Positions 1 through 11,125 of a DNA stretch of 64,000 bases are shown in pieces. Both the position numbers and the translations under genes were made by a program. The notes under the pieces are model-generated. The model was not told where the DNA came from. It saw only the letters and a program-made list of their open reading frames with translations, and did no database searches. How positions within the stretch are numbered: the stretch's first letter is position 1; every line of letters starts with the position of its first letter. This stretch comes from Lepus europaeus (lineage: Eukaryota > Chordata > Mammalia > Lagomorpha > Leporidae): NCBI RefSeq assembly GCF_033115175.1, contig NC_084842.1, forward strand, positions 27,487,549 through 27,551,548. Reading direction: 5' to 3'.

Positions 1-211
1 AAAGCCAGGAGCCAGGTGCCTCCCCTGGTCTCCCATGCGGGTGCAGGTGCCCAAGCACTCTGGCCATCCTCCACTGCACTCCCAGGCCACAGCAGAGAGC
101 TGGATTGGAAGAGGAACAACTGGGACAGAATGTGGTGCCCCAACCAGGACTAGAACCCGGTGTGCCAGCACCGCAGGTGGAGGATTAGCCTATTGAGCCA
201 CGGCGCTGGCC
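1..211 (-). repeat. CSINE, young type, cut by window start
   Basis: Minus-oriented C repeat whose tRNA-like head ends at GAGCCACGGCGCTGGCCCC; its A tail lies outside the window. Confidence 0.92.
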
Positions 212-212
212 C

Positions 213-768
213 CACTGCTGTAGTTTAAAAAAAACCTCATTCCCCCAGTGTTTATTAGACACGCACATTGTTGCCCAATTTTAGGAAAATTAGAATTTTT
301 GTTTTTCTAATGGATACTCTGCTAAATCCAGAACCCATTAGCAAGTGGGTAATCGAGAAAGTTACTTAGGTAATTCCAGACTTTTTTTCCCCCAAGTCTA
401 GAAGGTGTGCTCCCAAAACAGTTATATTACAATGGTGGCCCAGGAAATTTCTCTCAACTTCCAAAAAGCAGTGGAAAGGCTGCCATATTTTTTTAATGCT
501 CAGATTAGAAATCAGAAGAGTGGAAAATCTGGTGGCGTCAGGATGCTGCCAGTTACCCTAAGACTGATGATGTCAGTCAGTATTTCATGGTGTTTGCAGG
601 AATTTTGATTAAAAAGCAACATCCACTTGCATGTAGCTAGATAAGTGCCTTTAAACTTAAAAATGCTGTTTCTGTTTTATACTGAAAGTAAAGAAACTAC
701 AGTGGTTAATCTGTTGCTTCAAGTGTTTCTGAGTAGTATGATAAGGAATTATAAAAATTCTCTTTAAA
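213..768. other. No feature seen
   Basis: A/T-rich unique sequence. A 67-codon open frame at 405-608 has no recognisable similarity or gene context. Confidence 0.5.
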
Positions 769-1106
769 GGCCGGCACCGTGGCTTAACAGGCTAATCCTC
801 CGCCTTGCGGCGCCGGCACACCGGGTTCTAGTCCCGGTCGGGGCGCCGGATTCTATCCTGGTTGCCCCTCTTCCAGGCCAGCTCTCTGCTATGGCCCAGG
901 AAGGCAGTGGAGGATGGCCCAAGTCCTTGGGCCCCGCACCCACATGGGAGACCAGGAGAAGCACCTGGCTCCTGGCTCCTGGCTTCGGATCAGCGAGATG
1001 CGCCGGCTGCAGCGGCCATTGGAGGGTGAACCAGTGGCAAAAAGGAAGACCTTTCTCTCTGTCTCTCACTATCCACTCTGCCTATCAAAAAAAAAAAAAA
1101 AAAAAA
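769..1106 (+). repeat. CSINE, young, full length
   Basis: Complete copy from GGCCGGCACCGTGGCTTAAC to a 20-A tail. Pol III B box GGTTCTAGTCC is intact, and the 9-bp target duplication CTCTTTAAA (760-768, 1107-1115) is perfect, so it is recent. Confidence 0.95.
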
Positions 1107-1370
1107 CTCTTTAAATCCTTTTGATTATATCATGCAGATAGACTCAATTTGATGTGCATCTTTTCACCCTTACCTACCATTATTTCATTAAGGGGTAGAC
1201 ATTGGGCTGTTTTCACAGGCAATACCACACAGCTAGACTTTAATAACAGCTGTTTTCATTAAATTTTAAGGTAATCTTCTATTCACAGAAAATTATACTC
1301 ATTTTCCATTTACCAAAGTGAAAAGCTTCCTTTCTTAAAAAGATGAATTTACATCAAAAAGTGAGTCCAG

Positions 1371-1658
1371 GAGTGGGCATTGTGGCACAGCCTGTGAAGC
1401 TGCCTGTTGGGTAGCCCACATCCCATATCAGAATGCTATTCATAATCCTGGTACTCTACGCTTCTCATCCAGTTTCCTACTCATGTGCCCGGGAGGCAAC
1501 ATGCTCTTGGGTCCTTGCCACCCATGTGGGAGACTCAGATGAAGTTCCTGGCTCCTGGCTTTGGCCAAGCCAGCTGTGGCTGTTGCCAGCATCTGGGGAG
1601 TGAATCAGCAGATAGAAGGTACCTCTCTCTGTCACTCTGCCTTTCAAATAAGTCTTTT
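1371..1658 (+). repeat. CSINE, old type
   Basis: Diverged C repeat (GAGTGGGCATTGTGGCACAG head) ending CTCTGCCTTTCAAATAAG. Confidence 0.85.
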
Positions 1659-1912
1659 ATTTTTGTAAAAGTGACTCTATTTCCATTAAAGTATTAAGTA
1701 AATAATACTTTTAAATATAAGAGTAGGATGGTATGTGGAAATAGTACTATCCATCAAAGTCTTTCTATAATGTATAGGATAATCACATATGAAATCACTA
1801 TCTTTCGAACAAATGGAAAGCCACCCAGGTTGAGTGACCTGAGACCACAGATAAAACTGAATCCGTGGAATCCTGGTCCAGAGCACTTCCCTCATGTTGA
1901 AATAGGAAAAGA

Positions 1913-2231
1913 GGGCTGATGCTGTGGAGCAGCAGGGTAACCCTCTGCCTGCGGCACCAGCACCCCATAGAGGCGCTGGTTCACGTCCCAGCTGCTCCAC
2001 TTCCAATCCAGCTCCCTGCTGATAAGTCTGTGAAAGCAGCGAAAGATGGCCCAAGTCCTTGGGCCCCTGCACCCACATGGGAGACCCAAAAGCAGCTCCT
2101 GCTGTGGCCTGGTCCACCCCGGCCATCCGTTGCTGCCATTCTGGGGAGTAAACCAGAGGACTGAAGACCTCTCTGTCTCTCCCTCTCTCTCTGTAACTCT
2201 ACCTCTCAAATAAATAAATACTTTAAAAAAT
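1913..2231 (+). repeat. CSINE, old type
   Basis: Head GGGCTGATGCTGTGGAGCAG, tail CTCAAATAAATAAATAC; flanked by AAATAGGAAA duplicates. Confidence 0.88.
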
Positions 2232-2839
2232 AGGAAATGGTAAAAGAACTATGGTTTCTCTTATCAATGTATAGAGTTTAGGCAATCATAGAGTAAGTCA
2301 TTCCAAAATACCTTACAATATATTTTGAAAGACATAAAACTACATCAATGTAGAAGAGCAGAAGAGCTGCCGACCCATTTATAGCAAATATTCCTTGGAG
2401 ATTTGCTCCCCTCCATTTCAGGTGGGAGTAGGGACAGGACTCTCAGAGGAAGCCATCTGGGTATATAATATGGACAGGGGAGATGGAGTTTTTCTGGCTT
2501 GCTAGAGATTTTTAAAATTTAAGTTCTGTGTTTCTTTCCTTCCACACTTGCATCCAGGCAACAGAGTTAAGTTCTCGGCTAATTTGCACTTATGCTCGTC
2601 TCCAGTGTCCCCACAGTTCTGAGGGGCATTCCTGGCTCATTTGCTTTCCCACTCTCCCAAGTGATACCTCACACACACCTCTAAGAAATTTTTCACACTC
2701 CTAACACCCCGTTCCCACTCTAGGCTTTTTACCGGGTGAGTGGAAGCTATTAGAGAGCAATCTCATTTTCCGAGTACCAAATTTAGCCGCCTCTTTCCAG
2801 CACAATCTCAACACAAATAGGTCAGATTTTTATTATAGT
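2232..2839. other. No feature seen
   Basis: Unique-looking A/T-rich sequence; parts before 2840 may be more of the eroded L2 element. Confidence 0.5.
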
Positions 2840-2920
2840 GAGTGCTTAATCCCCAGTACCTAAAACGATGCCTTGCAAACAATAGGCACACAACTGTATT
2901 TAAATAAGTAAAACATCACC
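2840..2920 (+). repeat. L2 3'-end relic
   Basis: CTTAATCCCCAGTACCTAAA, ATGCCTTGCAAACAATAGGC and ACACAACTGTATTTAAATAA resemble the L2 LINE 3' end (CCCCAGCACCTAGAACAGTG, CCTGGCACATAGTAGG, CACTCAATAAATG). Confidence 0.55.
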
Positions 2921-3434
2921 TTCCCTACTGACAATGAATTTTCTCTTTGACTACTAAGACTAACCCCTTCTGAGTTCCATCCTGCAATACTCTACTCCTC
3001 CCTACAGTATTCATTCGTTCCTAATGAAATACTCCACTGGTACATAACCATGCTATTATCCCCTCAGCTACAACTCAATTCTGTTCCCTTCTACATCAAA
3101 GCTGGAGTTGTCTAGAATTGTCACCTCTGCTTCAGAAGTCCCCTTCTGCTCACCATCCTCTCCAAACAGGCCTTCATCCCCTAAATTTGCCGCTTGGAAA
3201 AACTCAGCAATCCCCCCTCCACCACACCGCAACCTCCTTTTAATGGTTAATTCAGTGCTACCTTAGCAGTATTTGAGTGAGCTGATGACTCACTTCTTTA
3301 GACACTTTGTTCTGTTTCCGGTGTGCCACACTTTTCTGGTTTAATCTATGAATTCCCAGAAAGCTCCTTTATTGGTTCCTCTTTTCCTGGTGGAGTACTC
3401 CAGGGCTCACTCCTCCCTAATTTGGGTCCCTCCA

Positions 3435-3555
3435 CAGCAGCCTCAACATCACTGAAGAGCTTGTTAGAAATGCAGAATGCAGGCCCTACACCAGACTATG
3501 AACCAGGCTCTGCATTTTAACAAAATGAGGTGATTCATGCATACACTGTAGCCAA
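3435..3555 (+). mobile_element. MER5A-like hAT-Charlie MITE relic
   Basis: GCTTGTTAGAAATGCAGAAT, then CAGGCCCTACACCAGAC, CTCTGCATTTTAACAAAATG and AGGTGATTCATGCATAC follow the MER5A consensus in order (remembered). An old non-autonomous DNA transposon. Confidence 0.75.
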
Positions 3556-3577
3556 AGTGATTTTTAAGAATAAATCA

Positions 3578-3881
3578 GGGGCCAGTGCTGTGGTGTAGTG
3601 GGTAAGGTCACCGCCTGCAGTACTGGCATCCCATATGGACACCAGTTCAAGTCCCGGCTGCTCCACTTCCTATCCAGCTCTCCGCTATGGCCTGGGAAAG
3701 CAGAAGATGGCCCAAGTCCTTGGGCCCCTGCACCTGCGTGGGAGACCTGGAAGAAGCTCCTGATCACCGCAGCTCTGGCCGTTGCAGCCAATTGGGGAGT
3801 GAACCAGCGGATGGAAGACCTCTCTCTACCTCTCCCTCTCTCTGTGTATAACTCTTTCAAATAAATAAATATTTTTAAAAA
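3578..3881 (+). repeat. CSINE, old type
   Basis: Head GGGGCCAGTGCTGTGGTGTA, tail TTTCAAATAAATAAATA; flanked by AATAAATCAG on both sides. Confidence 0.9.
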
Positions 3882-3889
3882 ATAAATCA

Positions 3890-4270
3890 GACCATGGTTC
3901 AAAAGCTTTCAATGGCTTTGCAAATTTCCTACCTTGATTTCCAAAAACCTACCTTGGCTAGCCCTTCCACACCGCGCTACAGAATAGTGCTCTGCTTTAG
4001 TCAAATTGACAAGCTTATTCTACTCCCCCCTCCCCCAAATCCTTGCCTGCTCTACTTATTCCTGCTGTCAGCTCCAAGATTTTTTTTTAAGAGGCCTTCT
4101 TTCATCACTAGACTCTCACCCTTTTCTTCTAGTATCTGCTAACTCTGCCTTACTTTCATTTTAGCACTAAAATAGTTATCTGACACTCTATGTATCTTCA
4201 TTCTTCCTTCAGGATGTTTGGTCCATGAGCAGGGAAATTTTTTTTTTATTCAACTCTTTACAATGCCAGC
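3890..4270 (+). repeat. L2-like LINE relic
   Basis: GCTTTCAATGGCTTTGCAAA and a pyrimidine-rich middle are followed by GGTCCATGAGCAGGGAAATT and AATGCCAGCCCCTAGG. This is the order seen in L2 3' regions (CTTCAATGGCTCC, TCCATGAGGGCAGGGA, CCCAGTGCCTAG). Old and degraded. Confidence 0.5.
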
Positions 4271-4303
4271 CCCTAGGTAGCATCCAGTTATTGAGCATTC
4301 AAG

Positions 4304-4589
4304 AACTGGTGGGTGTACAGGGTGAAGCCACCGCTTGCAGTGTCGGCATCCCATATGGACACCGGTTCAAGTCCCAGCTGCTCTACTTCCTATCCAGCTC
4401 TCTACTATGGCCTGGGAAAGCAGTGGAAGATGGCCCAAATCCTTGGGCCCTTGAACCCATGTGGAGACCCAGAAGCTCCTGGCTCCTGGCTTTGGATCAG
4501 CCTAGCTCCAACTGTTGCGGCCATTTGGGAAGTGAACCTGCAGATAGAATCCCCCCCCCCTCCCCGCCTCTCAAATAAATAAATAAATC

Positions 4590-4620
<31 letters not shown>
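4304..4620 (+). repeat. CSINE, old type with long A tail
   Basis: Head eroded; body CATCCCATATGGACACCGGT; C-run and about 30 A at the 3' end. Inserted just after the L2-like relic. Confidence 0.88.
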
Positions 4621-4623
<3 letters not shown>

Positions 4624-4772
4624 GTGGTGGAATTGTTGGAGGCAGGTGATAAATTTACCTGTAGGTATCAACATATTTATATACGCCTGAGTTGCACAAA
4701 TCTGGTAGAAGAATTCACCCATTATTTTCAATAGGACAAAATTTTTAAAATGTGACATTAATTCCAAAACTA

Positions 4773-5115
4773 GCAGGCGCCACGGCTCACTTGGCTAATC
4801 CTCCGCCTGTGGCGCCGGCACCCCGGGTTCTAGTTCCGGTCGGGGTGCCGGATTCTGTCCCGGTTGGGTTGCTCTTCTTCCAGTCCAGCTCTCTGCTGTG
4901 GCCCAGGAGTGCAGTGAGGATGGCCCAAGTGCTTGGGCCCTGCACCCGCATGGGAGACCAGGAGGAAGCTCCTGGCTCCTGGCTTCAAATTGGCGCAGCC
5001 TGGCGGCTGTGGCGGCCATTTGGGGGGGTGAACCAACGTTAAAGGAAGACCTTTCTCTCTGTCTCTCTCTCTCACTGTCTAACTCTGCCTGTCAAAAAAA
5101 AAAAAAAAAAAAAAA
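4773..5115 (+). repeat. CSINE, young, full length
   Basis: Head CAGGCGCCACGGCTCACTTG, tail TGTCAAAAA. Perfect target duplication TCCAAAACTA at 4763-4772 and 5116-5125. Confidence 0.94.
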
Positions 5116-5179
5116 TCCAAAACTAATACATCAGAACAGGGACCTTTAAAACAAACCAACCAACAAAAAACTTTTTGAT

Positions 5180-5305
5180 GCTTAAGCCACATTGCAAATG
5201 AATCAAGATCACAATTACCGGGGTGGGCCAAGTATCAGTATTTTGCAAAGCTCCTGAGGTAATTCCAAGGAGAGACAAATTTGGGAAGCACTGGTACTTG
5301 GTATG
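5180..5305 (+). mobile_element. MER5-like MITE relic downstream of ING2
   Basis: GAATCAAGATCACAATTACC, GGGGTGGGCCAAGTATCAG, AAAGCTCCTGAGGTAATTCC and TTTGGGAAGCACTG match the ordered blocks of MER5-type elements (GAATCAGAATC, GGGGTGGGGCC, AAGCTCCCCAGGTGATTC, TTTGAGAACCACTG). Confidence 0.6.
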
Positions 5306-5309
5306 AGAT

Positions 5310-7388
5310 CTAGAATACTCAACAAAAGAAAGCTCAATCATAATGTTACGCAAGCTTAAGACTTCCATGTCCTATGTGGCATAGAAAACAAAATGATACT
5401 CATAACAATAAAACTGTTTCACACAGTAGGTCTTAAAGAGAGCACAATTCCAGGATTTTTCAGGTCTATTTTCATGTCCAGTCCAATCCATATTTGGGCA
5501 CTTCCTATTAGCAAGTTTATTTCCTCCTCCCACATGTGCGGAAGCAAATTTATGAAAATTATGAAGTGCTGACTTCTATAAAAGTCACATATATTGTGAC
5601 TTGCCAATATTTGTTACTTTAATGGTGTCACATAATTACCTCCATTCTTATAACTAGTCTATGATCACTAAAACAAAACGGTACACTTTCAAAAGAGAAA
5701 GTATTTCTTTATAACTAAAACAAAATAAACTCTTAATCGTGCTGCCTAGTAATTCTCACTCAAGTAATTTGATGGCTCTGGCCATCAGTCAAAAATCCTC
5801 CTAGGGTAAGTCTAATCTAGTAGTGTGCATTTACTTATTCCTAAACTCATCTTTACGGTCTTATGTCAGAATGGAGGAAAAATTAATCAAAGGAAAAAAA
5901 CAAGTGATTTCATTATTAAAGTCCTCACTCAGTACAGACACTACAGATTTTCAAAAGAACCTTGGAGATATGTAAGCCAACTCATTTTACAAGTGAATGA
6001 CCTGAAACTCAGATGAGGTGAAATGAAATGCCTGAAAGTCACACAGGAGAGTGAGAAGAGAAAAAAAACAATTTTTTTTTTTTCCAAACAAGCAGACAGG
6101 ATTTTTCACATGTTAATCAAAAAGAATCAAGATCATCAGATTAGGAAGAAATGAATAAAAAAGTATGTTACACAAAGATTTAAAGGACTAGTCAATCTGC
6201 TGCCCCCCAAAACCAAACTTTTCTTCAAACATGTGGACACGTATCCATCAGATGCTTATCCTTAAAATATCAGAATCTTGGAAAATTCAATTTACAAATA
6301 CATTATTAATTGCATTATTATAATGAAATTAGCTCATCAAACAGGAAAACATCAAACAGCACCAATACTAGAAAGTTAAGAAGGTAAATACACTATTATT
6401 TAAAATAATATATAATCACTGATTGAGACTGAAATGAACTGACTATTGCCACTAGCAAAAACATCTAAAACAACTGTTTGATATAAAGGCAATATTTATA
6501 AGACTAGTATATGCCCTTTTCCCACTGATAGGCCTCTGGCTAAGCATCCCAGTGGTGGGTCACATGGAAAAATACTAAGATGTGTTTTTTCAATTGCTCA
6601 ACCTTGAGCCATGATTCTACATAACCCAAATTTTGCCAATACAATCCAATGGCAGCATTTCTGGTGTCCTAACTAGTTACCTGTCCCAATTAAAACAAAA
6701 CCAAAACAAATCCCTTATTAAGCACTAGATTAATTTTATCTGTGAAGAAGCAGCAAGGCATTTACAAATGGACTACTGACAGTGTATCAAAATGCTACTA
6801 AGGAAAATACAGCAGCAAATACTCTAATAAGAGCACATTATTCCACATGGAATCCCAAATTATTCTTATCTCTAGTTCCATAAATTCCTGGAAGACTAGA
6901 GATGAACAGGTGTATAATAGATGGGGCTAGGGAAAAAGAAGCTCTAAACCATATAGTGTTCATATTTTAAATTACCCAAGATAATCTGATGCTTAGAGAG
7001 AAATCCAACAATATCTAAATTTTTTGAAGCACATAGAACTAAAATGCTAGCAAAATTTGTGTTTATTTCCCCAAAAACAGCATTGTAGTTTTAAGTGAAA
7101 ATGAAATAGGCATGGTTTTTTGTGATGTCTTTATAATGTTCACACCCCCACTCTCCCTGTTCCCTGCTCCTCTCATCAGGTGATCTGAAGACTACCTGGT
7201 TTAAAATATTTGGTAATTCAGTGCAGAAAATTAAGGTCACAGACAAAGTACAACAACTTTTAATACACTATTAATACTAATGATTAAAAATTATTGCATA
7301 GTCTTTATGCATTTACCCTAAAACATTTTCTGAAAGTAAACGAATTATATAAAAGACAAATAACGCTTTAAAATGTGGACGGCCTTCA
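5310..7388 (-). other. ING2: Probable ING2 3' UTR and 3' flank (SINE-free)
   Basis: More than 2 kb downstream of the stop codon has no C-repeat SINE, in a window that averages more than one per kilobase. This suggests retained transcribed sequence. Candidate AATAAA signals on the minus strand (TTTATT on plus) are at 7062-7067 and 5516-5521; the second would give a 3' UTR of about 1.9 kb. I cannot tell which is used. A MIR-like relic lies at 5930-6055. No second gene was recognised here. Confidence 0.5.
5930..6055 (+). repeat. MIR-like SINE relic
   Basis: CTCATTTTACAAGTGAATGA, then CTGAAACTCAGATGAGGTGA and CCTGAAAGTCACACAGG, follows the MIR core-to-tail order (CATTTTACAGATGAGGAAAC, CTCAGAGAGGTGAAG, CAAGGTCACACAG). 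It lies in the putative ING2 3' UTR. Confidence 0.55.
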
Positions 7389-8059
7389 CTACCTCGATCT
7401 TCTATCTTTTTTTGTTTTTTCAGTACTTTTGTCCATTGTTTTCTCATTATCTCCCCTGCACTTTGGACAATACCATTTCCCCTTTGGTTTGTAGGTAAGT
7501 GAAACACATGAAAAGTGAAACCACTCAATTGGACACTGTTCATTGTCACATCCTATCATTTCCCCATAAGACACTTGGTTGCACAAACAGTATGTAGGTT
7601 CATTGGGATCTATTGCAAACTCAACAGGGGAAGCTTCCCTTTCTTGCTTGGCCTTGGAACGTTTCTTTTTCTTGGCTGACTTGGATTTCTTTTCTTTAGG
7701 TGGCTGATCATCACAGTCTTCAATCCCATTTGTCATGTGACATAAATCGCGGCTCTCACTGGTTCGCTGTCTGCGGGGTCTTCTCGAGGATCTTTCTGGT
7801 TGACTGGAATCCATCTTTGCTTTATCTGAGGCTCGTTCATTTTCAGCAGGATCTTGGAAACACTGTGAATGTAACTCCATTTGTCTCGCACGATTTTCCA
7901 CCAACTCAAGCATTTGTGTAACAATCTGAATTTTTTCATCTCCCAATTCTTGACTATTGATTAAAGCTCTCTGGAGATGCTGCTGTAGGCGTTTTTTCTG
8001 GTTTGAGTCATCTTCTTTCTTATATTTTTCATAGACATCATCAATTTCCTTTAATGTTT
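7389..8059 (-). CDS. ING2: ING2 coding exon 2 (inhibitor of growth 2; C-terminal three quarters)
   Basis: This exon encodes residues 60-282 and ends in a TAG stop. The acceptor is a TTCTGTTAG tract directly before the split glutamate codon (phase 1), and it joins exon 1 in frame. It completes the ING domain ([15 protein letters not shown]... to about residue 125), then a serine/arginine-rich linker, a lysine-rich nuclear localisation region (about 181-197, [15 protein letters not shown]) and a PHD finger. All eight zinc ligands are present in C4-H-C3 order: C217, C219, C230, C235, H241, C244, C257, C260. The aromatic residues that cage trimethyl-lysine in this family are Y216 and W239. The basic tail (KTKKDRRSR) corresponds to the phosphoinositide-responsive segment of ING2. 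Known family role: reader of H3K4me3 in the nuclear Sin3-HDAC complex, and a p53 cofactor. The coding sequence has no internal stop and retains an intron, so it is the real gene and not a retrocopy. Confidence 0.97.
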
Positions 8060-8131
8060 CTAACAGAAGAAAAGAAAAATGAGACTGTTATTGTGTGTTA
8101 GCACATATAACATTTTCAAGTCAGTTATTTT

Positions 8132-8800
8132 GTTTTGTGTTGTTTAAAGTTATGTGTGCATTTATTTAGGCTGGCATCATGGCTCACTAGGCTAATTCTC
8201 CACCTGCGGCGCTGGCACCCTGGGTTCTAGTCCCGGTTGGGGTGCCGGATTCTGTCCCAGCTGCTCCTCTTGCAGTCCAGCTCTCTGCTGTGGCCTGGGA
8301 GGGCAGTAGAGGATGGCCCAAGTGCTTGGGCCCTGCACCCACATAGGAGACCAGGAGGAAGCACCTGGCTCCTGGCTTCGGATCAGCACAGAGCATTGGC
8401 CGTAGCGACCATTGGGGGTGGTGAATCAACGTTAAAAGGAAGACCTTTCTCTCTCTCTAACTCTGCCTGTCAAAAAAAAAAAAAAGTTATGTGTGCATTT
8501 ATTTGAAAGGTAGTGAGAGAGAGGAGAGAGAGACAGAAAGACCTTCCATCTGCTGGTTCACTTCCCAAATGGCCACAGATGCCAGGACTGGGAGTGGCTG
8601 AAGCCAGCAGCCTGAAACTCCATCTGAGTCTCCTGCATGGGTGCAGGAGCCCCACTACTTGGGCCATCTTCTGCTGCTTTCTCATGTGCATTAGCAGGGA
8701 GCTGGATCAGAAGAGGAGCAGCCGGGACTCGAGCTAGTGCCCATATGTGATGCCACAGTCACAGGTGGCGGCTTAACTTGCTGCACCACAACACTGGAAA
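8132..8800 (-). repeat. CSINE, old, interrupted by the younger copy
   Basis: Minus-oriented body TTTGAAAGGTAGTGAGAGAG to CTGCACCACAACACTGG. Its own duplication CAAGTCAGTTATTTT is perfect at 8117-8131 and 8801-8815, which gives the order of events. Confidence 0.93.
8168..8485 (+). repeat. CSINE, young, in ING2 intron, inserted in another CSINE
   Basis: Head AGGCTGGCATCATGGCTCAC, tail TGTCAAAAA. A perfect 19-bp target duplication (GTTATGTGTGCATTTATTT, 8149-8167 and 8486-8504) lies in the A/T tail of the older minus-strand SINE 8132-8800. Confidence 0.95.
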
Positions 8801-8815
8801 CAAGTCAGTTATTTT

Positions 8816-9687
8816 TTATAGAACTGGTGAAGTTAGAACTAAACTCATACCATGAAACTATACTTCCCTACACTACGTATACATTATTTTCCATATAAAG
8901 ACCATGTTATCCAATACTCAGAAATAAACTACTAAACAGAACTTAGAACTTTAATGTTCATTAATATTAATGATTATTACTAAAATAATCATTAATGTTC
9001 ACAGGATAAAAGACGTGTGGTCAATTAAAAATCTAAAGTAGTTAACAAAGGCAAGGACACTGAATATCGGGTTAGAGTCTACCTACTGCCATATCACCTA
9101 TACTTCATTTGAATATCAAAATAACCCTCCACGTAAAGTTAACATGCTATACTCCTGCTACAATACATGAAGAGGTTCCAGGACTGGGCTGCAGATTCTC
9201 ACCCAACTGTGTTTAGAGCATTAGCTTGCTACATGATTCTAGATAGACACTATCTCCTCACTTTCACATCAGATTGTTGGACATTCTTGAACCAAGCAGA
9301 GTAAGTAACTCCTAACTTCCCATCATCTTAGTTTCAATGGGTCTTTTATTTTATTATCAGATGTGAAATTCTGAAAAATCAAACTATTTCCAAAGTAGGT
9401 CCTGGTTCTGGCATCATCTAAACAAACCACTAACAAAATTACAGTAAAGTCAGCATTGGATCACTGTGCTTTAATAGATAACTCAGCAGTTGGTTCTAAG
9501 CTTTTAAAACTGCTGATTTGGTTGTATAGCATTTGGGACATTTACTTAAATCAAATAAAAATAGCTGAGTCACTAGATGCTATGTAAAAATCTGAGTCTC
9601 AGATGTCATGAATAATTCAAGATTAGCTTATTAAAATCTGTTCAATTTCTTACCCTTATGATATATAATGCTGTTTGTGTGTTGTTT
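8816..9687. other. ING2 intron, nothing further seen
   Basis: A/T-rich intronic DNA without recognisable repeats or motifs. Confidence 0.5.
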
Positions 9688-10012
9688 TAAGATTTATTTA
9701 TTTATTTGAAAGGCAGAGTTACAGAGAGGCAGAGGCAGAGGCAGAGAAAGGTCTTCCATCTGCCGGTTCACTCCCCAGATGGCCGCAATGGCCGGAGCTG
9801 CGTTGATCCGAAACCAGGAGCCAGGAGCTTCCTCCAGTCTCCCACGTGGGTGCAGGGGCCCAAGGACTTGGGCCATCTTCCACTGCTTTCCCAGGCCATA
9901 GCACGGAGCTAGATCGGAAGTAGAGCAGCTAGGACATGAACCGGTGCCCATATGGGATGCAGGCGCTGCAGACTGGGGCTTTATTAATCCACTGTGCCAC
10001 AGCGCCGGCTCC
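9688..10012 (-). repeat. CSINE in ING2 intron
   Basis: TAAGATTTATTTATTTATTT through GCCACAGCGCCGGCTC, same sense as ING2 transcription. Confidence 0.93.
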
Positions 10013-10634
10013 TAGATACAGTGCTATTTGAGAGATCCAGCTTACTAAAGGTAGAAAAAAAAATCTAATTCATAGTATCATTTGGCATACCACTGTTTTA
10101 TATTCCAGTATTACTAAATACAAGAACAGAAATGTTAGACAAGTAAAATATACACACTGGTGCTGTCTACAAGTAAGGTAACACAAATCAAACATTCATT
10201 TCATATGAATTATCTCCTCCCTGAAAACTTCAGGTACTAACACCTGTTGGACTACTATTTACCCTAGGATATGTGACAAAATACCACTATGAAGTTGAAG
10301 GTAATCATATTTGCATGGCGTGCTTTTGAACAAAGTTCCTGTCTATCCCACTTACTGAGGTAGGCCCCTAAGTGGATTTCTTAAGAAACTAGTTTTTCTA
10401 AAGCAAAAATAAGGAAATTAAGTATTTTGCCCTTAGACATACAAAAAATGAGGATTTTTTTAAAAAGCTAAACCTCATTCCAAATATTTTGCATCTAATA
10501 ATGAGTTAGAAATTAATTATACTATACACAGAAGATAAAAATAATAAAAATAAAAATTACACTATGCAATACCAGTACATTAATACCATGAGACAAAAAT
10601 TCACATTTTTATAAAGATGAATTATGTAGTGACA

Positions 10635-10770
10635 GAAGAAAGGAAACTAACATTTACTCAGCCCTCATCTATGTGGCAAAGATTTTCTCATCCAATCCCC
10701 ATGAAGACATCACTTTCACATGTGAAGTTAAACTCAAGAGGAAAGAACTCCAGACTTTGAACTGTCAGAT
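10635..10770 (+). repeat. MIR relic in ING2 intron
   Basis: ACTAACATTTACTCAGCCCT, ATCTATGTGGCAAAG and CTCATCCAATCCCCATGAAG match the MIR core (TAACATTTATTGAGCACTTA, CTATGTGCCAGG, CTCATTTAATCCTCACAAC). Confidence 0.65.
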
Positions 10771-11125
10771 CTATATAGTGGACCCCACAATTTAGGTACT
10801 TGCTATAAGTAACATGAAAGGCACTTGAAATTAAATATTAAATTTTAGTTCAAAGGTTGTTATTTACCTAATTTTGCATGAGAATACTAAAACAAAAAAT
10901 AAAGGTTATCTAATGTCATATCCCATAATAATTTACTGAATTATGAAACTCTTCTTCTTTAATTCTCTATTTTATAGGTTCATCAGCAATTTCAGGAATT
11001 TTCTCAAATAGTTGCAGAGAAATTTTCTTGAATGCTTATATAATTTATATCATTAAATATTGCGCTAATTATTAGATCCCAACCAAAAAAAATACTTAAG
11101 GACTAGCAAATAAGAAACATGAAAA

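Noticed and set aside
769-850. tRNA-like sequence with A and B boxes
   Set aside because: This is the tRNA-derived head of the C-repeat SINE and not a functional tRNA gene; the same holds for all other copies.
7700-7921. Frames opposite and beside ING2 exon 2
   Set aside because: Shadows of the conserved ING2 coding sequence.
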